A stretch of 64,000 nt of DNA from Sinorhizobium arboris LMG 14919 (GCF_000427465.1 NZ_ATYB01000014.1:2917058-2981057), one strand, 5' to 3'; shown: positions 1 through 12,073, numbered from the stretch's first letter. Notes: a model not told the origin generated them from the letters alone. Made by a program: numbers and translations.

Positions 1-350
1 CTTAAACCATCCCACACGCTTCACAGCGCGCCGCATGGCCGGCTTCGGTCCCGGCGATCCAAGGATCGACGAAAGGCATCGAAGCCAAAACGAAGTGTTA
101 GTCTCTTGTCAAAACGTGACCGCCAAAGTCTCTTTCAAGAACCCAAATCTCTTCAGGTCCCGCAAGCTCCGCCGCCCACGTTTCTCTTTCTCTATCTTCA
201 ATTGTCAAAAAACAGACGAGAAACCTTCCCGTCAACGTTCCAGCAAGACCAAAACCCGTAAGTCCCAGCCCCGAAAATCAGCATCCGCCAATCTTGGAAA
301 CTCTAGAGCGAAGGTCATCGTCGCCAGCAGCGCCGCCGCCCTCGTCAGTG
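1..350 (-). other. rRNA operon leader region (transcribed leftward, 16S gene off-window)
   Basis: No protein gene is evident here. Read on the minus strand, it starts at a strong rRNA-type promoter (positions 357-386). It then runs through a boxA-like element followed by a purine-rich stretch (GATAGAGAAAGAGAAACGTG, about 181-200), which I recall from the leader just ahead of 16S rRNA in Rhizobium/Sinorhizobium. Several short hairpins follow near positions 40-70. The 16S gene itself is not in the window. The plus-strand open frame across this stretch (35-697) has a Ser/Arg/Lys-rich, low-complexity translation and no family features, so I do not call it a gene. The identification rests on recall of rhizobial rrn leaders plus promoter and boxA architecture. 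Confidence 0.72.
203..214 (-). promoter_or_regulatory. boxA-like antitermination element in rRNA leader
   Basis: The minus strand reads TGTTTTTTGACA, resembling the boxA NusB/S10 binding element of rRNA leaders (E. coli TGCTCTTTAACA). It lies about 140 nt downstream of the predicted transcription start, where an antitermination signal is expected. Confidence 0.55.
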
Positions 351-356
351 ATCGGG

Positions 357-386
357 CTTATAGACCCCCTCCCTCCGACACGTCAA
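357..386 (-). promoter_or_regulatory. rRNA operon promoter (-35 TTGACG, -10 TATAAG)
   Basis: On the minus strand a TTGACG hexamer (complement of 381-386) is separated by 18 bp from TATAAG (complement of 357-362), followed by a G/C-rich start region near 350. The TTGAC / CTATAAG layout is typical of rhizobial rRNA promoters. An A/T-rich stretch directly upstream (387-420) would suit an UP element. It drives transcription leftward, away from the LysR gene at 526-1482. Confidence 0.75.
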
Positions 387-388
387 CA

Positions 389-418
389 GCGATTTTCAAA
401 AAAATGTCAGAAAATCGC
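389..418. repeat. Perfect 9-bp inverted repeat abutting the rRNA -35 box
   Basis: GCGATTTTC (389-397) and GAAAATCGC (410-418) are perfect inverted arms around an A/T-rich 12-nt loop. The inner edge lies two bases upstream of the rRNA promoter -35 hexamer. It could be a regulator site, part of an UP element, or both. Confidence 0.6.
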
Positions 419-525
419 AAGCCATTGATTCGAAAGGAATGTTTCCAGATAACGCGAAATACCGAGCCCAAACTCTACTATCACGGGTCCAAATCACGCG
501 CTTTCCGCTCTTTCGGGGATGAGGC

Positions 526-1482
526 CTATATGGTTAACGGCCTGGCGCCGTTCAAGGGCCTCGTCGGACCGGCCAATGCGAACGGCGTTTCCCGCAGGAA
601 ACAGCTCCGGTTTTCGTTGGCGGCATCCACCAGGAAGTCACGCACGGCCCTCACCCGGGGCATCGCGATCAGATCGCGGTGGCAGATCAGCCAATAGGTC
701 CGCTTCAGCTCGATCTCTTCCGGCAGCACGATCTCGAGATCGGTCTCATTGCGCGCCATGAAATGCGGAAGCACGCAGAGTCCCAATCCCTGGCGCACCG
801 CTTTCAGCTGCGTAAGGATGCTCGAGCTCTGGAAGTGGGCGCGCAGCCCCGGCTGTATTTCGCCGAGATAGTCGAGCCCCGGCGTGAAGATCATGTCTTC
901 GATGTAGCCGACGAACCGGTGCGAGGTGAGGTCGTTACGGGTGCGTATCTGCGGGTGGCTCGCAAGATAGCTGCGTGATCCATAGACATGCAGCGTATAA
1001 GGTGTCAGCACCTCCGCATGGTAGGAACCGGCTTTCGGCGCAGCGAGCGCGACGGCGAGATCGGCCTCCTTGCGCGAGAGCGACATGATCTGCTGGATCG
1101 CCACCAGTTCGAGCGAGATGTTCGGATAGCGGCCGGCGAAATCCGCAAGACGGTCCGCAAGGAAGAAATTGCCGAAGCCCTCGAGCATGCTCAGCCGCAC
1201 GACGCCGCGCTGCGCCGTCATGCCGTCGCTGATATCGAGCTGCAGCTGCTCCGTTTCCCGCTCCATGCGCTCGGCCGTTTCCACGAAGCGTTGGCCCATG
1301 GTCGTCAGCACGTAGCCGCGGGGATTGCGCTCGAAGAGCTTGACCTTGAGTGCGAATTCCAGCCGGTCGATGCGACGCGAGACGGTCGCGTGGCTCGTCC
1401 GCAGGCGCCGCGCCGCGGTCGAGAGCTGGCCCGTTCGCGCGACGGCCAGGAAAAACTGCAGGTCGTCCCAGGTGAAATTCAT
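526..1482 (-). CDS. LysR-family transcriptional regulator
   Basis: 318-aa LysR-type regulator. The N-terminal winged helix-turn-helix lies at about residues 3-62 (MNFTWDDLQFFLAVARTGQL, then a TSHATVSRRIDRLE recognition helix). A periplasmic-binding-like effector domain fills the rest. The ATG at 1482 was chosen because a GGGAGGG ribosome site lies just upstream and because the family normally starts right at the HTH; the frame stays open further upstream without homology. The sequence resembles the AaeR/DsdC-like subgroup with TSHATVSRRI. It is divergent from the ABC importer starting at 1733, so it probably controls that operon and itself from the shared 250-bp spacer. The inducer is unknown. 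Confidence 0.9.
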   Translation of the reverse strand: MNFTWDDLQFFLAVARTGQLSTAARRLRTSHATVSRRIDRLEFALKVKLFERNPRGYVLTTMGQRFVETAERMERETEQLQLDISDGMTAQRGVVRLSMLEGFGNFFLADRLADFAGRYPNISLELVAIQQIMSLSRKEADLAVALAAPKAGSYHAEVLTPYTLHVYGSRSYLASHPQIRTRNDLTSHRFVGYIEDMIFTPGLDYLGEIQPGLRAHFQSSSILTQLKAVRQGLGLCVLPHFMARNETDLEIVLPEEIELKRTYWLICHRDLIAMPRVRAVRDFLVDAANENRSCFLRETPFALAGPTRPLNGARPLTI

Positions 1483-1494
1483 ATCCCTCCCCTT

Positions 1495-1512
1495 CTGTTC
1501 AAAAATGAACAG
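1495..1512. promoter_or_regulatory. Inverted repeat in the LysR / ABC-importer divergent promoter
   Basis: CTGTTC-N6-GAACAG is a perfect 6-bp-arm inverted repeat 13 bp upstream of the LysR start. A second copy of the half-site (TGAACAGA) lies at 1614-1621, nearer the importer. Spaced half-sites between a LysR gene and its divergent target fit autoregulation plus activation, but the binding protein is inferred only from position. Confidence 0.45.
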
Positions 1513-1732
1513 ATGCTGTTTGCAATTTACGGGTCGACCGACTTGCTTCCAAGCAGAATTTTCTGGATGGTAAACATCGAAGCCGACATTTGAGGAGCAT
1601 GTCTGGCCAAATTTGAACAGAGCGATACGGAGAGACGGCCGAGACCTCGAAAGGACACGGCCGAGTACTATGTGTTTCCGCACAGCAGCTTCGCATCGCC
1701 GTTTAGAACATAGAACTCTGGGAGGAGGACAA

Positions 1733-2938
1733 ATGCACAAGAGACTGATCGCCACGCTCGCAATGGTGCTCGCCGGCAGCACCGCCGCCTTTGCCGACGC
1801 ATCCGACGGCAAGGTCAAGATCGGCATCCTCAACGACCAGTCCGGCGTCTATGCCGATTTCGGCGGCAAGTCCTCCTACGAGGCAGCATTGATGGCCGTC
1901 GAAGATTTCGGCGGCAAGGTGCTCGGCGTCCCGGTCGAGGTGGTGACGGCCGACCATCAGAACAAGCCCGATATCGCCTCCAACATCGCACGGCAATGGT
2001 ACGATACCGAGCAGGTCGACAGCATCATGGAGCTGACCACCTCTTCCGTTGCGCTCGCCGTGCAGGCGATCTCGAAGGAGAAGAAGAAGATCGACATCGT
2101 TACCGGAGCGGCAACCACCGAGCTCACCGGTAAGCAATGCAGCCCCTATGGCTTCCACTGGGCCTACGACACGCACTCGCTCGCGGTCGGCACCGGCGGC
2201 GCGCTGGTCAAGCAGGGCGGCGACAGCTGGTTCTTTCTGACCGCCGACTATGCCTTCGGCTATTCGCTCGAGGAAAACACCGGCAACTACGTCAAGGAGA
2301 ACGGCGGCACCGTCGTCGGAGCCGTCCGCCATCCGCTCGCCACCACCGACTTCTCCTCCTTCCTGCTGCAGGCCCAGTCCTCGGGGGCCAAGGTGATCGG
2401 CCTTGCCAATGCGGGTCTCGACACCTCGAACGCCATCAAGCAGGCGGCCGAGTTCGGAATCGTCCAGGGCGGTCAGCGTCTGGCGGCCCTGCTCTTCACG
2501 CTGGCCGAGGTCCACGGTCTCGGGCTCGACGCAGCGCAAGGATTGACGCTCACCGAGGGCTTCTACTGGAACCGGGACGAGGAGAGCGCGAAATTCGGCA
2601 AGCGCTTCATGGAGCGCACCGGCAAGATGCCGAATATGGTTCATGCCGGGACCTATTCTGCCGTGCTGCAATATCTCAAAGCGATCGAGAAGGCCGGCAC
2701 CGACGAGACCGAGGCCGTCGCCAAGGAACTGCATGCTCTCCCGGTCGACGACGTCTTCGCAAGAAACGGAACAGTCGCGCCGAACGGGCGGATGATCCAC
2801 GACATGTATCTGCTCGAGGTCAAGAAGCCGGACGAGAGCAAAGAGCCCTGGGACTACTTCAAGGTTCTCGCGACCATTCCCGGTCAGGAAGCCTTTATGG
2901 ACCCGGCCCAGAGCGGCTGCGAGCTCGTAAAGTCCTGA
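1733..2938 (+). CDS. ABC importer periplasmic substrate-binding protein (branched-chain amino acid / aromatic type)
   Basis: 401-aa periplasmic type I binding protein of the Leu/Ile/Val-binding fold. A Sec signal peptide covers about residues 1-21 (basic MHKR, hydrophobic core, AFA cleavage). The mature part begins KVKIGILNDQSGVYADFGG, the usual start of the first lobe. The ATG at 1733 has a GGGAGGAGGAC ribosome site; the frame extends upstream but without a signal peptide. It is the first gene of a tight operon with two ATPases, two permeases and a GMC dehydrogenase. The sequence resembles proteins binding aromatic or other carboxylates as much as LivJ, so the ligand may not be a branched-chain amino acid. 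Confidence 0.88.
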   Translation: MHKRLIATLAMVLAGSTAAFADASDGKVKIGILNDQSGVYADFGGKSSYEAALMAVEDFGGKVLGVPVEVVTADHQNKPDIASNIARQWYDTEQVDSIMELTTSSVALAVQAISKEKKKIDIVTGAATTELTGKQCSPYGFHWAYDTHSLAVGTGGALVKQGGDSWFFLTADYAFGYSLEENTGNYVKENGGTVVGAVRHPLATTDFSSFLLQAQSSGAKVIGLANAGLDTSNAIKQAAEFGIVQGGQRLAALLFTLAEVHGLGLDAAQGLTLTEGFYWNRDEESAKFGKRFMERTGKMPNMVHAGTYSAVLQYLKAIEKAGTDETEAVAKELHALPVDDVFARNGTVAPNGRMIHDMYLLEVKKPDESKEPWDYFKVLATIPGQEAFMDPAQSGCELVKS

Positions 2939-2949
2939 CCGGCAAGACG

Positions 2950-3732
2950 ATGACCGCCGCCATGCCTTTGGAGAATGGAGCGCCGCGGGTGGTACTGTCC
3001 GCCCGCGGGCTCCGCCGCGACTTCGGCGGCTTCACGGCCGTCAACGATGTCAACCTCGATGTCCATCATGCCCGCGTGCATGCGCTGATCGGCCCGAACG
3101 GGGCCGGCAAGACCACCGTGTTCAATCTCTTGACGAAGTTCCTGCAGCCGACCCATGGCACGATCACCCTGCTCGGCGAAGACATCACCAGGACCGCGCC
3201 CGACAAAGTCGCCCGCATGGGGCTCGTGCGTTCGTTCCAGATCTCGGCGGTGTTCCCGCACCTCACCGTGCTCGACAATGTCCGCGTCGCGCTGCAGCGG
3301 CCGAACCGCCTTGCGAGGCAGTTCTGGAAACCACTTTCGGCGCTCGACGCGCTTAACGGCAAGGCCGAGCGGCTGATCCGTTCCGTCGGCCTCGACAAGG
3401 AGGCGAACGCCGTCGCCGCGGACCTTTCCTACGGCCGCAAACGCGTGCTCGAGATCGCAACGACGCTGGCGCTCGAACCCAAGGTGCTGCTGCTCGACGA
3501 ACCGATGGCCGGCATGGGGCACGAGGACGTCGGCATGGTCGCCGAGATCATCCGTGAAGTGGCGCGCGAGCGCGCCGTGCTGATGGTCGAACACAATCTC
3601 TCCGTCGTCGCGACGCTCTGCCATCACGTCACCGTCCTGCAGCGCGGCGAGATCCTCGCGGAGGGAGACTATTCGACCGTCTCTGAGGATCCGCGCGTAC
3701 GCACCGCCTATATGGGCACGGAGGAGACCTGA
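2950..3732 (+). CDS. ABC importer ATP-binding protein, LivG type
   Basis: 260-aa cytoplasmic ATPase of the branched-chain amino acid importer family. Walker A GPNGAGKT lies at about residues 48-55. A LivG-style signature LSYGRKR and Walker B LLLDEP with the LivG-specific MAGM D-loop follow, and the H-loop is MVEHN. It starts 11 bp after the binding-protein stop; a second in-frame ATG is at 2962, so the exact start is uncertain by four codons. It would pair with the LivF-type ATPase encoded 1 bp downstream to energise the permeases at 4439 and 5319. Confidence 0.9.
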   Translation: MTAAMPLENGAPRVVLSARGLRRDFGGFTAVNDVNLDVHHARVHALIGPNGAGKTTVFNLLTKFLQPTHGTITLLGEDITRTAPDKVARMGLVRSFQISAVFPHLTVLDNVRVALQRPNRLARQFWKPLSALDALNGKAERLIRSVGLDKEANAVAADLSYGRKRVLEIATTLALEPKVLLLDEPMAGMGHEDVGMVAEIIREVARERAVLMVEHNLSVVATLCHHVTVLQRGEILAEGDYSTVSEDPRVRTAYMGTEET

Positions 3733-3733
3733 G

Positions 3734-4435
3734 ATGAAACCGCTTCTCAAGGTGGCCGGGCTCAACGCCTGGTACGGCGAAAGCCACGTCCTGCACGGCG
3801 TCGATATGACCGTCGCCGAAGGCGAAATGGTGACGCTGCTCGGCCGCAACGGCGTCGGCAAGACGACGACCCTGCGCGCGATCATGGGCATAGTGCGCGA
3901 GCGCAGAGGCGAAATCCGCCTCGCCGGCGAAGACTTGATGCGCGTGCCCCTCCACCGTGTCGCCCATCGCGGCCTCGGATTCGTACCGGAGGAGCGCGGT
4001 ATCTTCTCGACGCTTTCCGTCTACGAAAACCTCTTGCTGCCGCCGGCCGTCGCGAAGGGCGGCATGACGATCGACGAGATTTTCGAGCTGTTTCCCAATC
4101 TCCACGAGCGCCGCAACAGCACCGGAACCAAGCTCTCCGGCGGCGAACAGCAGATGCTGGCGATCGCCCGCATCCTGCGGACGGGAGTCCGGATGATGCT
4201 GCTCGACGAGCCGACCGAGGGGCTTGCGCCGGTGATCGTCCAGCGCATCGGCGAGGTGCTGAAGAAGCTCAAGGAGCGCGGCATGACCGTTCTCCTGGTG
4301 GAACAGAACTTCCGTTTCGCGAGCAAGGTCGCGGACCGCTTCTACCTGATGGACCATGGACGTGTGGCCGGCGAATTTCCGGTTTCGGAACTTTCCGGGC
4401 GCATGGACATGCTGCATGACGTGCTCGGAGTGTAG
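3734..4435 (+). CDS. ABC importer ATP-binding protein, LivF type
   Basis: 233-aa ATPase, the usual LivF length. Walker A GRNGVGKT is at about residues 37-44, the canonical signature LSGGEQQ in mid-protein, Walker B MLLLDEP followed by TEGLAP as in LivF, and the H-loop LLVEQN. The ATG lies one base after the LivG stop, so the two are translationally coupled. Together with LivG it forms the nucleotide-binding pair of the importer. Confidence 0.92.
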   Translation: MKPLLKVAGLNAWYGESHVLHGVDMTVAEGEMVTLLGRNGVGKTTTLRAIMGIVRERRGEIRLAGEDLMRVPLHRVAHRGLGFVPEERGIFSTLSVYENLLLPPAVAKGGMTIDEIFELFPNLHERRNSTGTKLSGGEQQMLAIARILRTGVRMMLLDEPTEGLAPVIVQRIGEVLKKLKERGMTVLLVEQNFRFASKVADRFYLMDHGRVAGEFPVSELSGRMDMLHDVLGV

Positions 4436-4438
4436 GCC

Positions 4439-5326
4439 ATGACGATGATTTTCGGAATTCCGCTCCAGGCCTTCCTCGGGCAGCTCCTGATCGGGCTCAT
4501 CAACGGCTCCTTCTACGCACTCCTGAGCCTCGGCCTCGCCATCATCTTCGGGCTCTTGCGCGTTATCAATTTCGCCCATGGCGCGCAGTACATGCTCGGC
4601 GCATTCGTCGCCTGGCTGCTGCTTTCCTATTTCGGCATCGGCTACTGGCCGGCGCTCCTTCTCGCGCCGGTTCTCGTCGGCCTCGTCGGCGCCGCCATCG
4701 AACGCACGATGCTGAGACGGCTCTATTCGCTCGATCCGCTATACGGACTCCTCTTCACCTTCGGCCTGGCGCTCACCGTCGAAGGTACGTTCCGCTATCT
4801 CTATGGCGCCTCCGGCCAGCCCTATGCGACGCCGGGGCTGCTGACGGGCGGTGCCAATCTCGGCTTCATGTTCCTGCCGATCTATCGCGGCTGGGTCATC
4901 GTCTTTTCGCTCGTGATCTGCCTCGGCACCTGGCTCGTGATCGAGAAGACCAAACTCGGCTCCTATCTGCGCGCCGCCACCGAGAATCCGGTCCTGGTGC
5001 AATCCTTCGGCATCAACGTGCCCTTCCTGCTGACGCTGACCTACGGCCTCGGGGCGGCGCTCGCTGCACTTGCCGGGGTCCTGGCGGCGCCGATCTACCA
5101 GGTCTCGCCGCTGATGGGCTCCAACATCATCATCGTCGTCTTCGCGGTGGTCGTCGTCGGCGGTATGGGCTCGATCATGGGCGCCATCGTCACCGGCTAT
5201 CTGCTGGGCGTCGCCGAGGGGCTGACAAAGGTCTTCTACCCGGAAGCCTCCAACATCGTGATCTTCGTGATCATGGCCATCGTTCTCCTGCTGAGACCGG
5301 CAGGCCTTTTCGGCCGGGATGCTTGA
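4439..5326 (+). CDS. ABC importer permease, LivH type
   Basis: 295-aa integral inner-membrane permease of the LivH family. It has about eight hydrophobic segments, the family motif LRVINFAHGAQYMLGA near the N-terminus, and the GLGAALAALAGVLAAP segment. It starts 3 bp after livF and overlaps the next gene by 8 bp. It would form the transmembrane channel with the LivM-type partner. Confidence 0.91.
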   Translation: MTMIFGIPLQAFLGQLLIGLINGSFYALLSLGLAIIFGLLRVINFAHGAQYMLGAFVAWLLLSYFGIGYWPALLLAPVLVGLVGAAIERTMLRRLYSLDPLYGLLFTFGLALTVEGTFRYLYGASGQPYATPGLLTGGANLGFMFLPIYRGWVIVFSLVICLGTWLVIEKTKLGSYLRAATENPVLVQSFGINVPFLLTLTYGLGAALAALAGVLAAPIYQVSPLMGSNIIIVVFAVVVVGGMGSIMGAIVTGYLLGVAEGLTKVFYPEASNIVIFVIMAIVLLLRPAGLFGRDA

Positions 5327-6320
5327 TATGACGCTGACACTCGAACTTGCAAAGCAAAAGGAACGCTCGCCCGCCATCGTTCAGACGGTGTTTCTCGGCG
5401 TCGGCCTCGCCTGCCTGCTGCTCGCGCCCCTGTTCTTCTACCCCGTCTTCCTCATGAAGCTTCTATGCTTCGCGCTCTTTGCCTGCGCCTTCAATCTCCT
5501 GCTCGGCTATACGGGGCTGCTCTCCTTCGGCCATGCCGCCTTCTTCGGGGGAGCGGCCTATTTCACCGCCCATGCCGTCAAGGAATGGGGCGTGCCGCCC
5601 GAACTGGGCATCCTCATCGGCGTCTTCGGCGCAGCGCTGCTCGGTGCGGTCGTCGGCTTCTTCGCCATCCGGCGGCAGGGCATCTATTTCGCCATGATCA
5701 CGCTTGCGCTGGCCCAGATGTTCTATTTCTTCTGCCTGCAGGCCGGGTTCACCCATGGCGAGGACGGCATCCAGTCGGTGCCCCGCGGCCACCTTCTGGG
5801 GTTCATCGATCTCTCACGGCCGACGAACATGTATTACTTCGTGCTCGCCGTCTTCGTTCTCGGCATCGCCGCGATCTGGCGGATCATCAATTCGCCCTTC
5901 GGCATGATCCTGAAGTCGATCCGCGAAAACGAGACGCGGGCGATCTCCCTCGGCTACTCGGTCAGGAACTACAAGCTCGCAGCCTTCGTGATGTCAGCGG
6001 CGCTTACCGGGCTTGCCGGCGGTCTGAAGGCGCTCGTCTTCCAGTTCGCGACGCTGACCGACGTCAGCTGGCAGATGTCCGGCGAGGTCATCCTGATGAC
6101 GCTTCTCGGCGGCATCGGAACGCTGATCGGGCCGCTGTTCGGCGCGGGCCTGGTCGTGACGCTGCAGAACTATCTGGCGACGTCGGAATTTCCGGTCACG
6201 ATCATCACCGGCATCGTCTTCATGGTCTGCGTGCTTGTGTTCCGCCGCGGTATCGTCGGCGAGTTCTACAACTCCCGGCTCGGCCGCAGGCTCGGTTTCG
6301 AGCATCGACACAAGCATTGA
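5319..6320 (+). CDS. ABC importer permease, LivM type
   Basis: 333-aa integral membrane permease of the LivM family, with NLLLGYTGLLSFGHAAFFGG and later IRENETRAISLGYSVRNYK, both hallmark LivM segments. The ATG at 5319 overlaps the LivH stop by 8 bp; an alternative ATG three codons on (5328) would remove the overlap. The last gene of the operon, at 6367, follows after 46 bp with no visible terminator. Confidence 0.9.
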   Translation: MLDMTLTLELAKQKERSPAIVQTVFLGVGLACLLLAPLFFYPVFLMKLLCFALFACAFNLLLGYTGLLSFGHAAFFGGAAYFTAHAVKEWGVPPELGILIGVFGAALLGAVVGFFAIRRQGIYFAMITLALAQMFYFFCLQAGFTHGEDGIQSVPRGHLLGFIDLSRPTNMYYFVLAVFVLGIAAIWRIINSPFGMILKSIRENETRAISLGYSVRNYKLAAFVMSAALTGLAGGLKALVFQFATLTDVSWQMSGEVILMTLLGGIGTLIGPLFGAGLVVTLQNYLATSEFPVTIITGIVFMVCVLVFRRGIVGEFYNSRLGRRLGFEHRHKH

Positions 6321-6366
6321 CCATGCATCCGTCCGAACCACGTCGGGCCCGACATAGAGAAGACCA

Positions 6367-7971
6367 ATGGACACGTTCGATTACATCATCGTCGGAGCGG
6401 GCAGCGCCGGCTGCGTGCTCGCAAACCGCCTGTCGGAAAGTCCCGATCGCCGCGTGCTGCTGCTCGAGGCCGGCGGCAGCGACAATTATCACTGGATCCA
6501 TATTCCGGTCGGCTATCTTTACTGCATCAACAATCCCCGCACCGACTGGTGCTTCACGACCGCAGCGGAGGAGGGCCTCAACGGCCGGTCTCTCGGTTAT
6601 CCGCGCGGCAAGGTGCTGGGCGGCTGCTCTTCGATCAACGGCATGATCTACATGCGCGGGCAGGCGCGAGACTACGACCTCTGGCGCCAGCTCGGCTGCC
6701 CCGGCTGGAGCTGGAACGACGTGCTGCCCTTCTTCAGGAAATCCGAGGACCATTACCGCGGCGCCGACGACATGCACGGCGCAAGCGGCGAATGGCGGGT
6801 CGAAAAGGCGCGCGTCCGATGGGCAGTGCTCGATGCGTTCCAAAAGGCCGCGACCGAGGCGGGTATTCCGGAGACCGACGACTTCAACCGCGGAAACAAC
6901 GAGGGCTCCGGCTATTTCGATGTCAACCAGCGGTCCGGCATCCGCTGGAATACGGCCAAGGCCTTTCTGAAGCCTGCCAGAAATCGGCGCAACCTTACGA
7001 TCCTGACGAAAGCCCATGTCCGCCGGCTCATTATCGAGGACGGCCGCGTCGCCGGCGTGGAGTTCCAGCATGACGGCATCGTGAAGAGCGCCCGGGCGCG
7101 CCGCGAAACAGTTCTTTCGGCCGGAGCGATCGGCTCGCCGCATATCCTCGAACTCTCCGGAATCGGCCGACCCGAGGTGCTCCGTGAAAACGGTATCGAA
7201 GTCCGCCACGAATTGCCGGCAGTCGGCGAAAACCTGCAGGACCACCTGCAATTGCGCCTCGCCTACAGGGTGACCGGCGTTCCGACGCTCAATGAAAAAG
7301 CGAGTTCGCTTTTCGGCAAGGCTGCGATCGGCCTCGAATATCTCGTCCGCCGCTCCGGCCCTATGGCCATGGCGCCCAGCCAGCTCGGCATCTTCACGCG
7401 CTCAGGCCCGGAGAAGGAAACGCCGGACCTGCAGTATCATGTCCAGCCGGTGACGCTCGAGAAGTTCGGCGAACCGGTGCACCCCTTCCCCGCCGTCACC
7501 GCGAGCGTCTGCAATCTGAGGCCGGAGAGCCGCGGGTCGGTACATCTGAAAGGCCCCGATTTCGCAGCGGCGCCTGACATCCGTCCGCGCTATCTGACAG
7601 CCGAGGCCGACCGGGATGTGGCCGTGAAGTCGATCCGGCTCACCCGCCGCATCGTCGCGCAGCCCGCATTCGCCCGTTACAGGCCTGTCGAGTTCAAGCC
7701 CGGCCCGGACTATGAGACGGATGAGGAGCTGAAACGCGCGGCAGGCGACATCGGCACGACGATTTTCCACCCCGTGGGCACCTGCCGCATGGGCAGCGAC
7801 CCGGATAGCGTCGTAGATCCCGAGTTGCGGCTGCGCGGCATCGCCGGCCTGCGCATCGCCGATGCCTCGATCATGCCGACGATCACCTCCGGCAACACCA
7901 ATTCGCCGACGATCATGATCGCGGAAAAGGCCGCCGAGATGATCCTGGCGGCAAATCGGCACACGCTCTGA
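6367..7971 (+). CDS. GMC-family FAD-dependent oxidoreductase (choline/alcohol dehydrogenase-like)
   Basis: 534-aa flavoprotein of the glucose-methanol-choline family. An N-terminal Rossmann motif VGAGSAGCVLANRL binds FAD. GMC signature 1 is at about residues 82-100 (GKVLGGCSSINGMIYMRG), signature 2 is GAIGSPHILELSGIG, and a C-terminal HPVGTCRMG carries the catalytic histidine. It has no signal peptide, so it is probably cytoplasmic or peripherally membrane-associated. Length and motifs match choline or long-chain alcohol dehydrogenases, but it stands alone without betB/betI. Its position at the end of the importer operon suggests it oxidises a hydroxyl group of the imported substrate. Confidence 0.87.
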   Translation: MDTFDYIIVGAGSAGCVLANRLSESPDRRVLLLEAGGSDNYHWIHIPVGYLYCINNPRTDWCFTTAAEEGLNGRSLGYPRGKVLGGCSSINGMIYMRGQARDYDLWRQLGCPGWSWNDVLPFFRKSEDHYRGADDMHGASGEWRVEKARVRWAVLDAFQKAATEAGIPETDDFNRGNNEGSGYFDVNQRSGIRWNTAKAFLKPARNRRNLTILTKAHVRRLIIEDGRVAGVEFQHDGIVKSARARRETVLSAGAIGSPHILELSGIGRPEVLRENGIEVRHELPAVGENLQDHLQLRLAYRVTGVPTLNEKASSLFGKAAIGLEYLVRRSGPMAMAPSQLGIFTRSGPEKETPDLQYHVQPVTLEKFGEPVHPFPAVTASVCNLRPESRGSVHLKGPDFAAAPDIRPRYLTAEADRDVAVKSIRLTRRIVAQPAFARYRPVEFKPGPDYETDEELKRAAGDIGTTIFHPVGTCRMGSDPDSVVDPELRLRGIAGLRIADASIMPTITSGNTNSPTIMIAEKAAEMILAANRHTL

Positions 7972-8052
7972 GTGGCCTTCTCCCGGTGGACGGAGAGCTC
8001 GCGGCGGCAGGCGGACGAGGGCCGAGCGACAGCAAACGCGTCCTTTTTCGGC

Positions 8053-11826
<3,774 letters not shown>

Positions 11827-11872
11827 GGGAGATCTCCCGTTCTGAAAACGACAAGGAATTATCGATTTACTC

Positions 11873-11892
11873 ACATAAAGATATCTTTATGT
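11873..11892. promoter_or_regulatory. 20-bp perfect palindrome upstream of metH (candidate SahR/ArsR-family operator)
   Basis: ACATAAAGATATCTTTATGT is fully self-complementary and lies 47-66 bp upstream of the metH ATG. Its A/T-rich ATAAAGATATCTTTAT core is of the type bound by ArsR-family regulators. In Proteobacteria, SahR (an ArsR-family repressor sensing S-adenosylhomocysteine) controls methionine-cycle genes. Rhizobia carry an ArsR-plus-methyltransferase-domain gene beside metF. The regulator is not in this window, so the assignment is inference. Confidence 0.6.
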
Positions 11893-11927
11893 CAACATAC
11901 GTGCCGGTCACAATTGAAAATCGGGCA

Positions 11928-11957
11928 ATAAAATAGCCCGCCGCGGGCGCGGCGGGC
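11928..11957 (-). terminator. Rho-independent terminator of the AGE/HbpS/ROK operon
   Basis: GCCCGCCGC (11936-11944), loop GGGC, GCGGCGGGC (11949-11957) form a perfect 9-bp G/C stem. Read leftward it is followed by ATTTTATT (complement of 11928-11935). It lies about 105 bp past the stop of the gene at 12062 and just before the metH promoter palindrome. Confidence 0.65.
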
Positions 11958-12022
11958 CGATAGTGCACTTGCAGGAAAGTCTGCAACGGATCTCCGTCCG
12001 GAAGTGCGTCGCTTGAAAGGTT

Positions 12023-12073
12023 AGAGCGGGACGAGGAAAAGTGTGTGCGGTTTTCCGCCCGTCACATCCGCTT
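12023..12073. repeat. Dispersed palindromic rhizobial repeat, degenerate right arm
   Basis: AGAGCGGGACGAGGAAAA followed by GTGTGTGCGG and TTTTCCGCCCGTCACATCCGC resembles the common rhizobial intergenic palindrome with GAGCGGGATGAGGAAAA / TTTTCC...CATCCCGCTC arms. A second, better preserved copy is at 48043-48092. The right arm here has decayed and runs into the last codons and stop of the AGE-family gene. Confidence 0.5.

Noticed and set aside
35..697. Plus-strand open frame of 220 codons at the left edge
   Set aside because: The translation is Ser/Arg/Lys-rich without domain features, it runs antisense over an rRNA promoter and leader and into the end of the LysR gene, and it lacks a ribosome site.
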